A stretch of 64,000 nucleotides of DNA from Hysterangium stoloniferum (GCA_015178975.1 WHVD01000010.1:496001-560000); one strand, 5' to 3'. Shown: positions 25,719 to 37,226, counted from the stretch's first letter. Numbers and translations: made by a program. Notes: generated by a model from the sequence alone, not told the origin.

Positions 25719-26926
25719 TCTGGCTAGACTCCCCACATTTGTTCTAGACACTTCAGTAATCCATGATGACCTTCACCAGATTATCTGTGTCAATGCTTGT
25801 CACTTTCTCTAAGCCAATGGTATGACTTACTTGGAACCTGGGTCATAAAACATTAATTTTGAGGTTGATTGTGAACACCTGGGATCCCTCCAACTTTGTA
25901 ACCTGAAAAAAGCTGCTGTACTAATAAGGGAAAGAGGTCAAATACCATGGGGTCTGTGGAAGCCAAATTTGCTATGGAGGTGTAAGAACAGAAAACTGAC
26001 TGATGTTGGTAGACCAATGGGGACCAAACGGAAGGACCTGGCTTCAGCTTATGTGCTGCACCCTTGCAAGTTACCATCGGGTGTCCTTAAATTTTGGGTG
26101 GGTGAAAACTAGTCCTATTGAATTCCTCACAGTGAGTTACCAATCAGAAACCAAAGGATAAGTTGAGTGTTGGGCCGAGGGGTCAGAGACTGAGGGTGGG
26201 CAAGTGCATGCAGAGGCGGAGAGTGGGATACTTAGAGCAAGACTTATGAGAGATGTATATGGGCGTTCTGAGTCTATATTCTGATTGCCTAGTAGCTACA
26301 TTACAGTGAGTTTATATACGAGTTATCGGCATCTTGAAACTACTAACTAAGGGAAGAGTGGAAATACTATTGACTAATAAGCTTGACTAGAAACCGGAAG
26401 GTTACAGTAAGATCGGAAGCCATGATTAACCGAGAGTGGGATTATGAGAAAAGGGAATAGTCCCCCAGCTACAAGTATTTATGGGCATATGTGAAAAATA
26501 GAGTAGAATGGATCATCATAATAAAAAAAGGGACATATCAAAGCATAACCAGATAGTATGAGCATAACTTGACAGGGGTGTAAATGGGGTTTGATCCCTG
26601 TGCAGGTATATGTCAGTGTTGGGTGACCAATGGTTTCTGATACTATGACTCGATCAATAACTAGGAATGTCAGTAGACAGTAGTATCCTCGGGGACCATC
26701 AGGTTGTGACATGATTGTAACAGGAGGCCATGGGTGCCAAAAAGGCCAGGGACAATACAGTTTTGTTGGGTGCCACAGGCATCAAGAGTGTGATACTGTC
26801 TGACACCCAGTCAATCAATGGATTATCTGCATCTTGACGAACCATCGAAACACACTCACACACCAGTTCATCTCAAATAATCATCAGACTTCTCTCCTTA
26901 TTGAACGAGTGGACACAGCTTATCAC
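25719..26926 (-). pseudogene. Relic of a gypsy element split by a solo LTR
   Basis: The sequence before 25981 and after 26722 belongs together. The stretch at about 26790-26840 resembles the minus-strand protease region of G1 (compare 7115-7160, which shares the pattern ..ACCCAATCAATCAACGGATT). The relic has no long open frame. It shows that the solo LTR at 25981 landed in older transposon DNA. Confidence 0.5.
25981..26722. repeat. Solo LTR of the G1 family, target duplication GGAGG
   Basis: 742 bp, TGTAAGAACAGAAAAC ... ATGATTGTAACA, flanked by GGAGG at 25976-25980 and 26723-26727. It is clearly homologous to the G1 LTRs but more diverged than they are from each other, so it is an older insertion. 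Confidence 0.9.
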
Positions 26927-27357
26927 TGTCACAACTGTCACAAGTCACAAAACTGTCACAAATATTCAAAGGTAACTTTCGACAACTCTTCGACTCATTG
27001 AATTCAACTCGACAAACCCGAACATTATTCGACAACATTGAATCTCTTTTGACATGTCTCATTTCAACATCATGTATGATTTCATTATTAGTTCATAACA
27101 TAGTCATAATGATATGAAGAAAAGCATAAAAGGGCTACAAAAGGAGCGAGGGAAGTCAGTTGAAATATCTGTAAATTAGTTATACTAGTAATCTAACTAG
27201 TTGTAACTTCTTTGACAAATACTTCCGTGAGTTCTCGCAACTGGTAATAGCCTCTTACTTCATCAACAGGGCAAATATATACTTCATTGAACGAGGCTTT
27301 TGAGTTCAATCAGTAGAATATTATTTGACTTTATTGAAGAATAATCGATTCGTGACA
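26927..27357. repeat. Solo LTR, family S, target duplication ATCAC
   Basis: 431 bp, TGTCACAACTGTCACAAG ... CGATTCGTGACA, flanked by ATCAC at 26922-26926 and 27358-27362. It is related to 23706-24293 but lacks the minisatellite. Confidence 0.85.
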
Positions 27358-27703
27358 ATCACATACGCAAGGAGGTCACAAATATTGAAATCAAATTGGC
27401 AGCAGTATTAGAAGAAAAGAAGATAGCCATAGAGAATGTGAATCAATTACACACTGAGAAGAAACAAGTGTCCAGTGGTAAGAAGATAAATCTCAAAGCT
27501 TCTGGGAGAGGCTTTCCAACACCAGCTGTTGCAATATCCACTGAAAAGGAAAATTTCCCTTTCCCATCCCTATTCTTACCCTCTTCGTCTTATCATCCCA
27601 CATCCATTGAGCCCTTCTACGCATCACTCCCTCCTGAACTTGAGCCACCTCCATCTTCTTATAATGTTCATTTATCTTACCCTCCAACAATCTAGACTGT
27701 ACA
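27358..27703 (+). other. Orphan open stretch of about 110 codons
   Basis: From about 27363 to 27695 the plus strand is open. The peptide starts Lys/Glu-rich (VLEEKKIAIENVNQLHTEKK) and ends Pro/Ser-rich. It ends just before the G2 LTR. I do not recognise it; it may be a fragment of a gag-like or captured frame in the surrounding relic. Confidence 0.3.
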
Positions 27704-28523
27704 TGTTAGGGTACGTACACAGTGGGTTTCTGGAGAAACTTGCAGGATATCCGGTAAAACTTGGCTTCAGCTTATAGGCTGCACCCTCACAAGATTGTGT
27801 TGTCCAATTTCAGACAGGTGGACAGGAATACTGGGGAGTCTGGGCGGGGTTCATGGGTCGAGGGGTTGTAGGTCGGAGGTTGTGGGTCGAGAGGTTGGGA
27901 GTCGAGATAAATAAGAGCTAGATGTGCTGGAGCCTGTGGGCTCCGACTAGCATGAGCGGTGTGATTCAAGTAGGAGTTTAGAGCAGAAAATGTATTAGAT
28001 TACTGGGAGGAATCTAAGCTGATTTTCTGACTGGATTGTATGTACAACATCTGCCAGAGTATATAGACTGTGGAATGAATAAATACCAAATCCAGGAATA
28101 ATGAAACAAAACTAGCAAAACATAAAATGAGATAAGTAAATACCAAATTTGGTGTTAGGAATGGGATGGAACGGAGTGGAGTCCGAATCATGACAAATCA
28201 TAAACCATAATGGGAAACAGAGCAGGAGTGGAGTCCGAATCGTGACAAATCATTTGACTAAAATGGGGACAGGACTCTGTTAGAGGGATGACGGGTTTTC
28301 TAAGCGGGGTCCGGTGACTGATGCATGGGACGAGGTCAGACATAGACAGGGACGGAGTCCAGTGGGTATTCCAGTGATTGAACACAACATAATGAAGTCA
28401 AACGTAGACAAGTCTGACATACGGAGTCCGGTGGGAATTCCGGTAAACTGACAATGGGTGTGCATAGGGCGCGGGTGTGTATAAGTTAGTGCCCAGAGTC
28501 CGGCAGGAATTCCAGTCATAACA
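27704..28523 (-). repeat. G2 3' LTR
   Basis: 820 bp, TGTTAGGGTACGTACAC ... TTCCAGTCATAACA on the plus strand. The bases to its right (GTACCCTCCCTTTATGCC) are homologous to those right of the G1 3' LTR (GTATCTCCCCTTTTGGCC), so this is the 3' LTR of an element whose pol reads on the minus strand. The partner LTR is not found. Confidence 0.8.
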
Positions 28524-28672
28524 GTACCCTCCCTTTATGCCAAAGTCCCAAAGAGGGTCTAGACCTCAATAAGGTTCTTATTGGCTACATGCATGTGTCA
28601 AAAGTCATGTCAGTTACATGTATGTGTCAAAGAGTCAGGTGATCTGGAAGGTAAGGTTCAGATGCAACGAGC

Positions 28673-28682
28673 CTATATAAAA
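28673..28682 (+). promoter_or_regulatory. TATA-like box of the second zinc-cluster gene
   Basis: CTATATAAAA lies about 50 bp upstream of the ATG at 28732, at the same relative position as the G1 box. Confidence 0.45.
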
Positions 28683-28731
28683 AATTGAAAAAATGAAATT
28701 TCTTCTTCTTTACTTCCCCCATCATCGAACA

Positions 28732-29744
28732 ATGGGTCCAAAACCAACACCACACAGGCCAATGCTGACCGCTGGGCCCTCTACGGGCAACATCTATTGG
28801 GCACTGCTCACCGCTGCCCAAATTTTCGTGCAGTGGGAGGAGCGGGAGGAGCAACATTGACAATGCGAGGAGGCTGAAAAAGAAGCCAGGGAGGTCGAGG
28901 AGGCCCTGGATAGGGAATACCAGGTGGCCTTGGCTGTGGAGAAAGTGGCAGAGGAGAAGAGGAAGAGGGATGAGGAAGAGGCTGCATGGGTTGCCACGGA
29001 GAAAGTGCGGGCAGTTGTGGAGAGGGCTGTGGTAGTTGTGGGCAAGGTAAGTCCCAATAATTCGACTTGTCATTTTTTTTTTAAATTTTTCTTGACTTGG
29101 CATTTTCAGTGCAAGGTGACAGAAGTCAAAACGGAGTCTGAGGGGGAGCTGGAGAGCCCCAACAAAGTAAGTCTCGGGTCTGTGGGATATCTGTGGGAAA
29201 CTGACCATATCAACAGAAAGCAAGGAAAGTGGCACCAGTCCGTCTTCCTATGTGGAATGACCTGCGGTGTTCCGGTTGCAATGACCAGAACACGGAATGT
29301 AATTGGAAGTCCAGGCAGGGTCCGGGCTGTTACCAGTGCACGCACCTCAAGGCGAGGTGCTCATTGGTTCACAAGCAGGCCACAGGGTCCAGAGTGAGAG
29401 ATATTAGCAGGTCAGACAGGAACTCTGGTTTGGAAGAGCTTTTGGGACAGATTCCCGAGGGCATAGAAGCCTAGAATGAGTTGCTCTGGAAGAGCAACAA
29501 GGTGCATGTGGTGATGGCCACCGATCTCTGTGCACTCCACTCGGAACATTTCAGGTTCCTAGTGGAGTATGCCAGTTTTGTTTATGAGGAGGCAGAGGGC
29601 GGGAGTTCTGAGGATGCTGGGTCGGATGAGGATGGGGTGCCTGCGGAGATAGCGGAGCTACCTGAGGAGATGGCTGAGGTGGGGAAAAAGGAGGTGGGGA
29701 AAAAAGAGGCGGGGAAAAAAGATAGCCCCATAAATGTAGACTGA
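28732..29744 (+). pseudogene. Second zinc-cluster coiled-coil gene, antisense inside G2 (two stops)
   Basis: Exons 28732-29046, 29110-29166 and 29217-29744 join in phase 0 to 299 codons. The layout matches the G1 gene: a charged coiled-coil exon (with EEKRKRDEEEAAW), a short acidic exon and an exon with six cysteines spaced CX2CX6CX9CX2CX6C (CSGCNDQNTEC then CYQCTHLKARC), then an acidic tail with repeated GKKE. Introns are 63 and 50 nt with GTAAGT donors and CAG acceptors. TGA at 28858-28860 and TAG at 29472-29474 break the frame. The proteins differ greatly in sequence while the architecture is kept, so this is an old, vertically kept part of the element lineage, not a recent copy. Confidence 0.7.
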
Positions 29745-29974
29745 ACATAAAAAAATAAAACTTGATAATAATTTTTGAACATATAAAAGTAAAGCATGAA
29801 AAAACATAAGAATCAAAGTCCATGGAATATCCACTTAGGGACTTGAAAAACATGTCAGAACCTCTAAAAGCAAAGAGAGACATAGGGCAACAGGGAGTAA
29901 TGAAAATGAGTCCAAACATAACACGGGGTCCATGGAGTGTGGTCAGAGAGAAGATAGTGGTCTGGGTTTGAGCG
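29745..29974 (-). pseudogene. G2: 3' flank of the zinc-cluster gene and last codons of pol
   Basis: On the minus strand the bases from 29974 downward encode LKPRPLSSL and a stop, matching the last residues of G1 pol (NKPGPLNSL). They continue the pol fragment now found at 31473-31562 on the other strand. The joining point is the target duplication CGCTC / GAGCG of a long solo LTR. Confidence 0.7.
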
Positions 29975-30209
29975 TGTGAGGTATCAGCCTCATCTTATAA
30001 TATTCTCTTAATTTTCTGTGAATTATTTAATATTTTCTCGAATTTATTGTATTTTTATTATATTTTTATTGTGAAATATAAGGCCTAATTCCTTTTAACT
30101 TTGCATAATAATAGCATATATGAGCTCATACGTATAATGCTATTATATCTTATTTATTTTATTATAATTTTTAACTAATTATTTATATTTTATTTACTTA
30201 GTTATTGCT
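29975..30209 (-). repeat. Long LTR (family L), copy 1, 3' part
   Basis: TGTGAGGTATC at 29975 is one end of a long solo LTR; GAGCG at 29970-29974 is half of its target duplication. The other part is at 31563-32609 in opposite orientation. Together, minus the duplicated 5 bp, they make about 1,277 bp, close to the 1,252 bp of the intact copy at 32969-34220. Confidence 0.75.
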
Positions 30210-31472
30210 TGTTACGACTATGTTGCAACCCTATTTGTGAGGAGTATGCTTTTACCACAGTTTCATTGTGGTAAAACACTCCTTTTATTTTATTTATATT
30301 TTACATATTCTATTCATATTTTTCTATCTTTCATATTCTTCAAATATTGCATATTTCATTAGTTCGAAGCATTGTGTATACTTGTGGGTGCACTCAGCAC
30401 CAATTAGAACTCAGACACACTTTAACCCAAGAACCACCACTCGTAAGACACAAACTAGGTCTACTACGAGTGGTGATCAGGGTAACGTGTCAGCTACCAC
30501 ATAGGTAGCATTATCTGAACTACTGAATACTCCTGGTCTCGAACTATAACAGTCGAGGCCTCCACTCGAACTATCGCACTCGTTGACTCCTTCGTCATCT
30601 CATGCTCTTTCTCTCACTTCCTCTTATATTGCACCGAATAGGTCAATATCCTTCCTTTCTACTCATTTCTTTGTATATAGAACAGTCAGAACTTCCACCA
30701 CTCTTCACACTATTGGTCCCGAGATTATCGCCACTTATCAACGATTCAAGTTACTGTTCAAGACACCACTTCAGAAACCCTCGGCCCCGAAGCTGATGTA
30801 TGTTTTTGTGATGATCAAACTCCATTTACGCCTACGTCAAAATAACTCGTATTGTCTGGTTAAACTTTTGATACGTCCCTTTTATTATGTTGATCTGTTC
30901 AATCTTATGTTTCACATATGTCTATCTATATTTGTAGTCCTTGAACTATTTCCTTTTCTCGTAATCCCACTCTCGGTTATCATCGGCCTCCAAACTAATC
31001 ATAAACTTCCTGTTCCTAGTCAAGCTTATTGTTAATACTGTTTTCTGCCCTTCTCCCCGTTAGTATTTTCTAGATGCCTGTTACTTACTTGTATATGAAC
31101 CCGCTGTAGTTGTAGTTACTAGGCAATCAGAATATCGACTCAGAATACCCTCCTACATCTGTAACAGTCTCATACTAAGAATCCCCCCATCCACCTTCAC
31201 GTGTGCTCACCCACTCCTGGCCCCGACCCCTTGGCCCAAAGCTCGACTTGTCCTTCGGTCCCAATCCCCGACCCCTTGGCCCGACGCTCGACTTGTCCTT
31301 CGGTCCCGATCGGTATCATGCCAAAAAGAACTCTTTAGGATTAGTCTTCACCCGTCCAAAATCTAAGGACACCCTACGGATATTTGCGAGGGCGCAGCAC
31401 ATAAGCTGAAGCCAAGTCCTTCCGATCGGTCCCTGTCGGCCACCGACATTAGTCAGTTTTCAGTTCTTAACA
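30210..31472 (-). repeat. G1-family LTR at an inversion breakpoint
   Basis: TGTTACGACTATG at 30210 to AGTTCTTAACA at 31472 is an inverted-orientation G1 LTR of 784 bp once the nested 479 bp are removed. Left flank TTGCT and right flank GGCAC do not match each other, but each matches, in reverse complement, a flank of the LTR at 32610-34601. A 45-bp tandem duplication (31221-31265 and 31266-31310) explains the extra length. Confidence 0.85.
30236..30709 (+). repeat. Nested solo Copia LTR (family b), target duplication CTATT
   Basis: TGTGAGGAGTATGC ... CCACTCTTCACA, 474 bp, flanked by CTATT at 30231-30235 and 30710-30714, inserted into the G1-family LTR. The relative at 37403-37796 is in the opposite orientation. 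Confidence 0.92.
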
Positions 31473-31562
31473 GGCACCGATGAAGAAACTTCATGGATTT
31501 TGGCCACGGAACTTGGGAATGCCACGGAAATCGTTACTGACTTTCATACAGCTTACCCGCTC
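31473..31562 (+). pseudogene. G2 pol fragment, chromodomain end, inverted
   Basis: The plus strand encodes GTDEETSWILATELGN and then a segment ending HTAYP, nearly the same as the corresponding part of G1 pol. It begins at GGCAC, half of a target duplication, and ends at CGCTC, half of another. The rest of the same gene is on the minus strand at 34602-34746 and before 29974. Confidence 0.85.
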
Positions 31563-32609
31563 TGTAATGTATTCAGGGGTTTCTCTTAGATAGCTCAATA
31601 TATGCTATAGTGTCACAGAGCTTCAACAATAAAACAAGCAAAGGTCCAGTAATTTAAATACTGATAGATTAATGAGCTGCACTATTAAGCTTAAACAACT
31701 CAAATCAATGCTTATTTTGATTATTGAAAGGTTCAATAGAACATGTATATGACTCTTTTAGCAAATAAAAGAACTATTCCTTGAGAATAGGAGCTAGAAG
31801 CTGAGTATATGCATAGTAACTTAGCAGAGACTTGATATAAAGCTTCGGATTCTTGTATGCTTATTTGTAACTATTAATAGTTATTTAACAAGGTGTTAAA
31901 TAATTTATTAATAGAGAAAACAATGTATGTTGGATTATTTGAGTGCTTGTACTTGATTAATTCAATAAACTTAGGGCTGGGCCTTGAATAATCTAATATT
32001 GGCAGGGAATTTCAGTAAGGATACTTAGATACTTATTAGGTTTATTATGTAATTAATAAGCCTAAAGGGTAGCTGTGAGGCTGGGGGAACTTAGAGGATT
32101 AGCTAAGTTCAAGAGTTGCTGACAAAGATTCAAGATTCTGCAAGTGCTTGCAGTTAGTGTATCAGACTAAGGCTATTATTGTCCTTAGGATGATTAGATA
32201 AGCTTCTGAGCTGTGCAGTAAAATATGTGTTTGATAGATTGATTTTATTGGAAACTTGGCCCTCCTTATATACATTTTGATAACTAAATATTTAATCATT
32301 TATTTACTTTATGAGGTCATTATTTAAGTCATAATGACCTCATATTCTACTTATTTTTTACCCTTTATTTACCATGTGATTCCCCTCTCTGAGACAAGGG
32401 TTCCAACCTTTGGCTTGAACATCAAGGTTCAAGGCCACAGTCCCGGGATGGAAGCATTTGATGAGTCAGGGGAATCAAATTATGACTCAAGTCATTACAG
32501 TCACATTCGTGACTTGTGTGATATCCTGACACCGGAGACTTATCTAAGAAGTCACATGACTCCAAAAATGTGTACATACATTGAAGCAAAACAATATGCT
32601 GAAAAGCAA
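31563..32609 (+). repeat. Long LTR (family L), copy 1, 5' part
   Basis: It begins TGTAATGTATTCAGG after CGCTC (31558-31562) and ends at AGCAA (32605-32609), where a G1-family LTR starts. It is homologous along its length to 32969-34220; for example both contain AGGTCCAGTAATTTAAATAC. Confidence 0.8.
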
Positions 32610-34601
32610 TGTTAAGAACTGAAAACTGACTAATGTCGGTGGCCGACAGGGACTGATCGGAAGGACTTGGCTTCAGCTTATGTGCTGCACCCTCGCAAAT
32701 ATCTGTAGGGTGTCCTTAGATTTTGGACGGGCGAAGACTAATCCTAAAGAGTTCCTTTCGGCGTGATACCGATCGGGACCGAAGGACAAGTCGAGCGTCA
32801 GGCCAAGGGGTCGGGGCCGGGAGTGGGTGAGCACACGCGAAGGCAGATGGGGGGATTCTTAGTATGAGACTGTTACAGACGTAGGAGGGTATTCTGAGTC
32901 GATATTCTGATTGCCTAGTAACTACAACTACAGCGGGTTCATATACAAGTAACAGGCGTCTAGAAAATTGTAAGGTATCCGGCTATTTACTCTCTCAAAT
33001 AATTAACAAGCGTTGACACGGCAAGGGATTCAAGAAATAAACAAATAAAGGTCCAGTAATTTAAATACTGATAGATTAATTAGCTGCGCTATTAAGCTTA
33101 AACAACTAAAGTCAATATTTGTTTGGTCTCTTGACAAATTCAGATGAACTTGTAGTGACATGCTCTACGAAAGTTAAGTTCTCTTTGAGAATAAAGGTTT
33201 GGGAGCTGAATGTATGCGCAATAAGTTGGCGGAAACTTGTCGTAAGCCTTCGCCTTCTTGTAGCCTTTTAGTTTACTATTTATAAAGATTTAACAAGCTG
33301 TTAAATAATTTATAAATAGAGAGATTGTCCGAGAGTCGAATATCCAAGCGTTTGTTTAAAGATCGATTAACTGTGCTGTTAAAATGGGCTCTTGAATAAC
33401 CTAAACGAGCAGGGATTTCAGTAATGAGAATTTAGATTTACTTAAGTGATTAGTAAGCCTAAAGGTTTTCCGGGAAGCTGAGGGAACTTAGATGAATTAG
33501 CTAAGTTCAAGAGAAAGAGTTCAAGATGCTGCAAGTGTAGGTGCTTGCAGTTAGATATCAGACTAAGGCTATTTTTGTCCTTAGGATGATTAGATAAGCT
33601 TTGAGCTGGTGCTGTTGATAGTAGTAAAATAGTAGTGATTTATTCAGTGATTTAGGCCTCCTTTTATACATGTAGAGATTTTTGCTTAATAATAGCTAAA
33701 TAACTAATTAGGAAATTATTAGAAGCTTCTAAAAGTTTCTATAATTCCGCTATGATGTCATAGCTATCACCCGACTCGAAGATCCAAACCGAAGATCTGA
33801 ACTGGTCGAGTCAGTGAATAAACCCGGGATGGCCGAGGGTGGAAGCAAAATAAGCCGTGGCGCCGAAACGGAAATAAACGCGGCCGGGCGGCTGCAAAAA
33901 CTACTCGCGACGATTTGTAAACACGTCGTGACATGATGTCACATGATCGCGCGATAATAATGTGCATATATGTACTAATATAATATAATAAAAAACCCGG
34001 TCTCTCGAAATTAGATAACCCGGCTTTATTATATTTATATTTCGACCGCTCTAGGCTTCGATTACATAATATGATGTCATTCGAAGCTTTGAGTATTCGA
34101 AGTTAAAAGGAAACCACGTAATTCTTGAAATAATAAATAAAATAAAATTGAATAAAATAAATTGAAATAAATTCGGGAAAATTAAGGGAAAATTCGTGAA
34201 TATATACTAGATACATCACAAAAATACTAATGGGGAGAAGGGCGGAAAACGGTATTAACAATAAGCTTGACTAGGAACGGGAAGTTTATGATTAGTTTGG
34301 AGGCCGATGATAACCGAGAGCGGGATTACGATAAAAGGAAATAGTTCAAGGACTACAAATATAGATAGACATATGTGAAACATAAGATTGAACGTATCAA
34401 CATAATAAAAGGGACGTATCAAAAGTTTAACCAGACAATACGAGTTATTTTGATGTGGGCGTAAATGGAGTTTGATCATCACAAAAACATACGTCAGCTT
34501 CGGGGCCAAGGGTTTCTGAAGTGGTGTCTTGAACAGTAACTTGAATCGTTGATAAGTGGCGATAACCTCGGGACCGATAGGGTTGCAACACGGTCGTAAC
34601 A
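32610..34601 (+). repeat. G1-family LTR at the second inversion breakpoint
   Basis: TGTTAAGAACTG at 32610 to CGGTCGTAACA at 34601, about 735 bp without the nested insert. Left flank AGCAA and right flank GTGCC. GTGCC is the reverse complement of GGCAC at 31473, and AGCAA is the reverse complement of TTGCT at 30205. Confidence 0.88.
32969..34220. repeat. Solo long LTR (family L), copy 2, target duplication AAAAT
   Basis: TGTAAGGTATCC ... ATACATCACA, 1,252 bp, flanked by AAAAT at 32964-32968 and 34221-34225, inserted into the G1-family LTR. The segment around 33770-33960 is rich in CpG compared with the rest. It has no credible protein. Confidence 0.88.
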
Positions 34602-34746
34602 GTGCCCTCGTAATCTGCCCACTTGACCAAGTAAAGCAGTTTACAAGTGCATTGATGCTTATCAATTTTCAAATCTAAAATTTGTGAGATTTCAAACTCG
34701 GGTTCTCCGTCAATAATGACTGGAGGAGGCGGAGATTGCACACAAT
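34602..34746 (-). pseudogene. G2 pol fragment, start of the chromodomain
   Basis: The minus strand encodes PPPPVIIDGEPEFEISQILD and then LLYLVKWADYEGT, the chromodomain region that precedes the piece at 31473. It stops exactly at the target duplication GGCAC (GTGCC at 34602-34606). Confidence 0.85.
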
Positions 34747-35492
34747 TGTTAAGAACTAGAAACTGACTAATGTCAGTGGACTGACAGGGACTGATCGGAA
34801 GGACTTGGCTTCAGCTTATGTGCTGTGCCCTCACAGTAATCTGTCGGGTGTCCTTAAATTTCGGGCAGGTGAAGACTAGTCTCAACGAAATACCTCTCGG
34901 TGAACTACTGATCAGAATTGAGAGATAAGTCGAGTGTCGGGCCAAGGGGTCAGGGACTGAAAGGGGGGGGGGCGAGCGCACGTGAAGGCGGAAGACTGAA
35001 TTCTTAGTATGAGACTTCTGGAGGTGTAAGAGGGTATTCTGAGTCGATATTCTGATTGCCTAGTAACTACAACTACAGCGGGTTCATATACAAGTATCAG
35101 GTGTCTAGAAAATACTAACTAGGAGAAGGGTGGAAAATGGTATTAACAATAAGCTTGACTAGGAACGGGAAGTTTATGATTAGTTCGGAGGCCGATGATA
35201 ACCGAGAGTGGAATTATAGTAAAAGGAAATAGTTTGAGGGTTACAAATATATCTAGACATATGTGAAACATAGGATAGAGCGGATCATCATAATAAAAGG
35301 GACGTATCAGAGTTTAACCAGATAGTTCGAGTATATTTTGATGTGGGCGTAAACGGAGTTTGATCACCACAAAAACGTACATCAGCATCAGGAGGCTGAT
35401 GGTTTCCGATGTGGTGACTTGAACAGTAACTTGAATCGTCAATATGTGGTGATAACCTCGGGGACCGATAGGGTTGCGACACGGTCATAACA
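34747..35492 (+). repeat. G1-family LTR with mismatched flanks (hybrid)
   Basis: 746 bp, TGTTAAGAACTAG ... ACGGTCATAACA. The left flank is ACAAT (within G2 pol) and the right flank GAAAT (within a Copia integrase), so the two sides do not form a target duplication. It most likely joins two different loci after LTR-LTR recombination. Confidence 0.85.
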
Positions 35493-37226
35493 GAAATCCA
35501 TAATGTATCTAATTGCTGCTGCTATTTCACACCACAGATACAGAGGCAGGCTGTTTTCATATAGGCATACCCGAACATGTTTGATAATTGTACAATGGCA
35601 CCACTTGACAATGCCATTCAATGGGGAAGAGTAGACGGTGGTGGATTCATGAACTATGTATGCCCTGCTCACTTAGGTATGTAGTTCATGATGCATTATT
35701 GAAGAACTCAGTGCCTTCGTTGGTATGTATCTTGCACACTTTCATCCCTGTCTGGTACTCAGTAAGTGCAGTGTATTGCTTCAAAGCGGATAGGGTTGTC
35801 TCGGCCTCCTTGCTTGACAGGAAGAACAGTTCGTGGTGACTGGTATACCCATCCACACATGGCATCATATAACTTCTCCCACCAATAAACTGTACTCGGG
35901 ATGGTCCCCAGAGATCAATATAGACATGTTCACCAATAGTGGTTTCACGTTCATTGTTGGTGTATGAGGTGTCAGTGTGGTGATACTCATTCTGTGGACT
36001 ATGCCATTTTTCGACATTCGCTCAACCATGTCATAGTTTACGTGGCCGAGACATTAGTGCCAGGTTATGACAGTGAAGGCAGTGGATTCTGTCTGCATCA
36101 TGGAAGTATGGAACTCCCCAGAGCTGGAGGTGAACGGTGTCGATGGCACGACTGCCATGTTTGTGATCGGCTTCGAAGGTGTGTTGACTAGCGGTTTTTG
36201 TTGCTGCGCATTTTGACTTCCTTGTGCATTTTGACTCCCACTGGTCATGGTGCCTTTCTTCTTCCACCAATCTGGGAATTGACCTTCCATTCCCCTGCCG
36301 AGTTTAAAGCACCTGTCGATCGTATACCCCACGTGTTTACAGTTGGGTTGGAGCACACATGTATAGAACAACCTGGTCTTGTAGTTGCGAGTGCTTGGGA
36401 CGTCTGTGGGGTTTGCTTTCTGTGTCAGGTGAGTGTCATGTTGTAAAGGGTGAGATTTGCAATTACCTCTTTCAATGTTTTTAGTGAGAACAATGTGCCG
36501 ATAACTAGGTCCCATTCTTTAGGCATTGATGCTATTATGATCATGCAGAACATTGAGTCATCCATTTTACCACTTACACATTAACTTTTGCCCATCCTTC
36601 ATGCAGGCATGAAAAATGGCTTAAGATATTGGTGCCATCGATGTGCTTAATTGTGTGCAATTCATTGTCGGTGTTCAGCAGTCCTATATCAGACGATATG
36701 TCGTGGATGTCTTTTTAAGGCAGACCATGCTTCTCCTGTGATGTCTGTGGGTTTAATGCCATGCCCAACAGGATTCTTGATATTTAAATCAATCATGGCT
36801 TTTGTGTACGCATTATGTTGTTCCCACTCCTTGGGTGATGGGTTCTTGGAGCCCCAGTAACTTGTTGGTGCGGGTATGGTGTTTGTTGTGAGTGGGATAG
36901 TTTCTGAATCATCCCGTCTAGGTATCCTTGAATGCCCTGTGTGCCTGCGATGGACCAAATAGTGTCACACCATGTGAGCCAATTGTGGCCATCGAAACGT
37001 TCTTCTGATTCAAATATAAAGAGAGAGGGTTGCGTGGACATGATTGTTCCCATGTTATCAACTTATCTATCTTACCAAGTTTACTTTGTTCGGTTTGTCA
37101 GGATCAGGTTCTGTAAGTTCTGTTGGTTGGTTTCTGGTGCGATGATAGTTTCTCAATAATGCTGTATATGTCGGCTTTCGGTTTGAGTTCGGATTGGTTC
37201 AGCAATGTGGGTCAGGGCCCATAACC
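35493..37226 (-). pseudogene. Truncated Copia gag-integrase
   Basis: Minus-strand pieces in several frames follow in Copia order. First gag, starting near 37053 (ERFDGHNWLTWCDTIWSIAG, the NW..W signature of the family). Then a knuckle-like region near 36340 (CKHVGYTIDRCFKLG). Then integrase pieces at about 35690-35780 (KVCKIHTNEGTEFFN, the DD-E region) and 35500-35670 (SPLNGIVKWCHCTII). Frameshifts and stops are frequent. Reverse transcriptase is missing, cut off by the LTR at 35492. Confidence 0.75.

Noticed and set aside
28794-29057. Minus-strand Ser-rich ORF and the 202-codon minus-strand ORF at 28627-29235
   Set aside because: They are antisense shadows of the charged coiled-coil exon of the second zinc-cluster gene.
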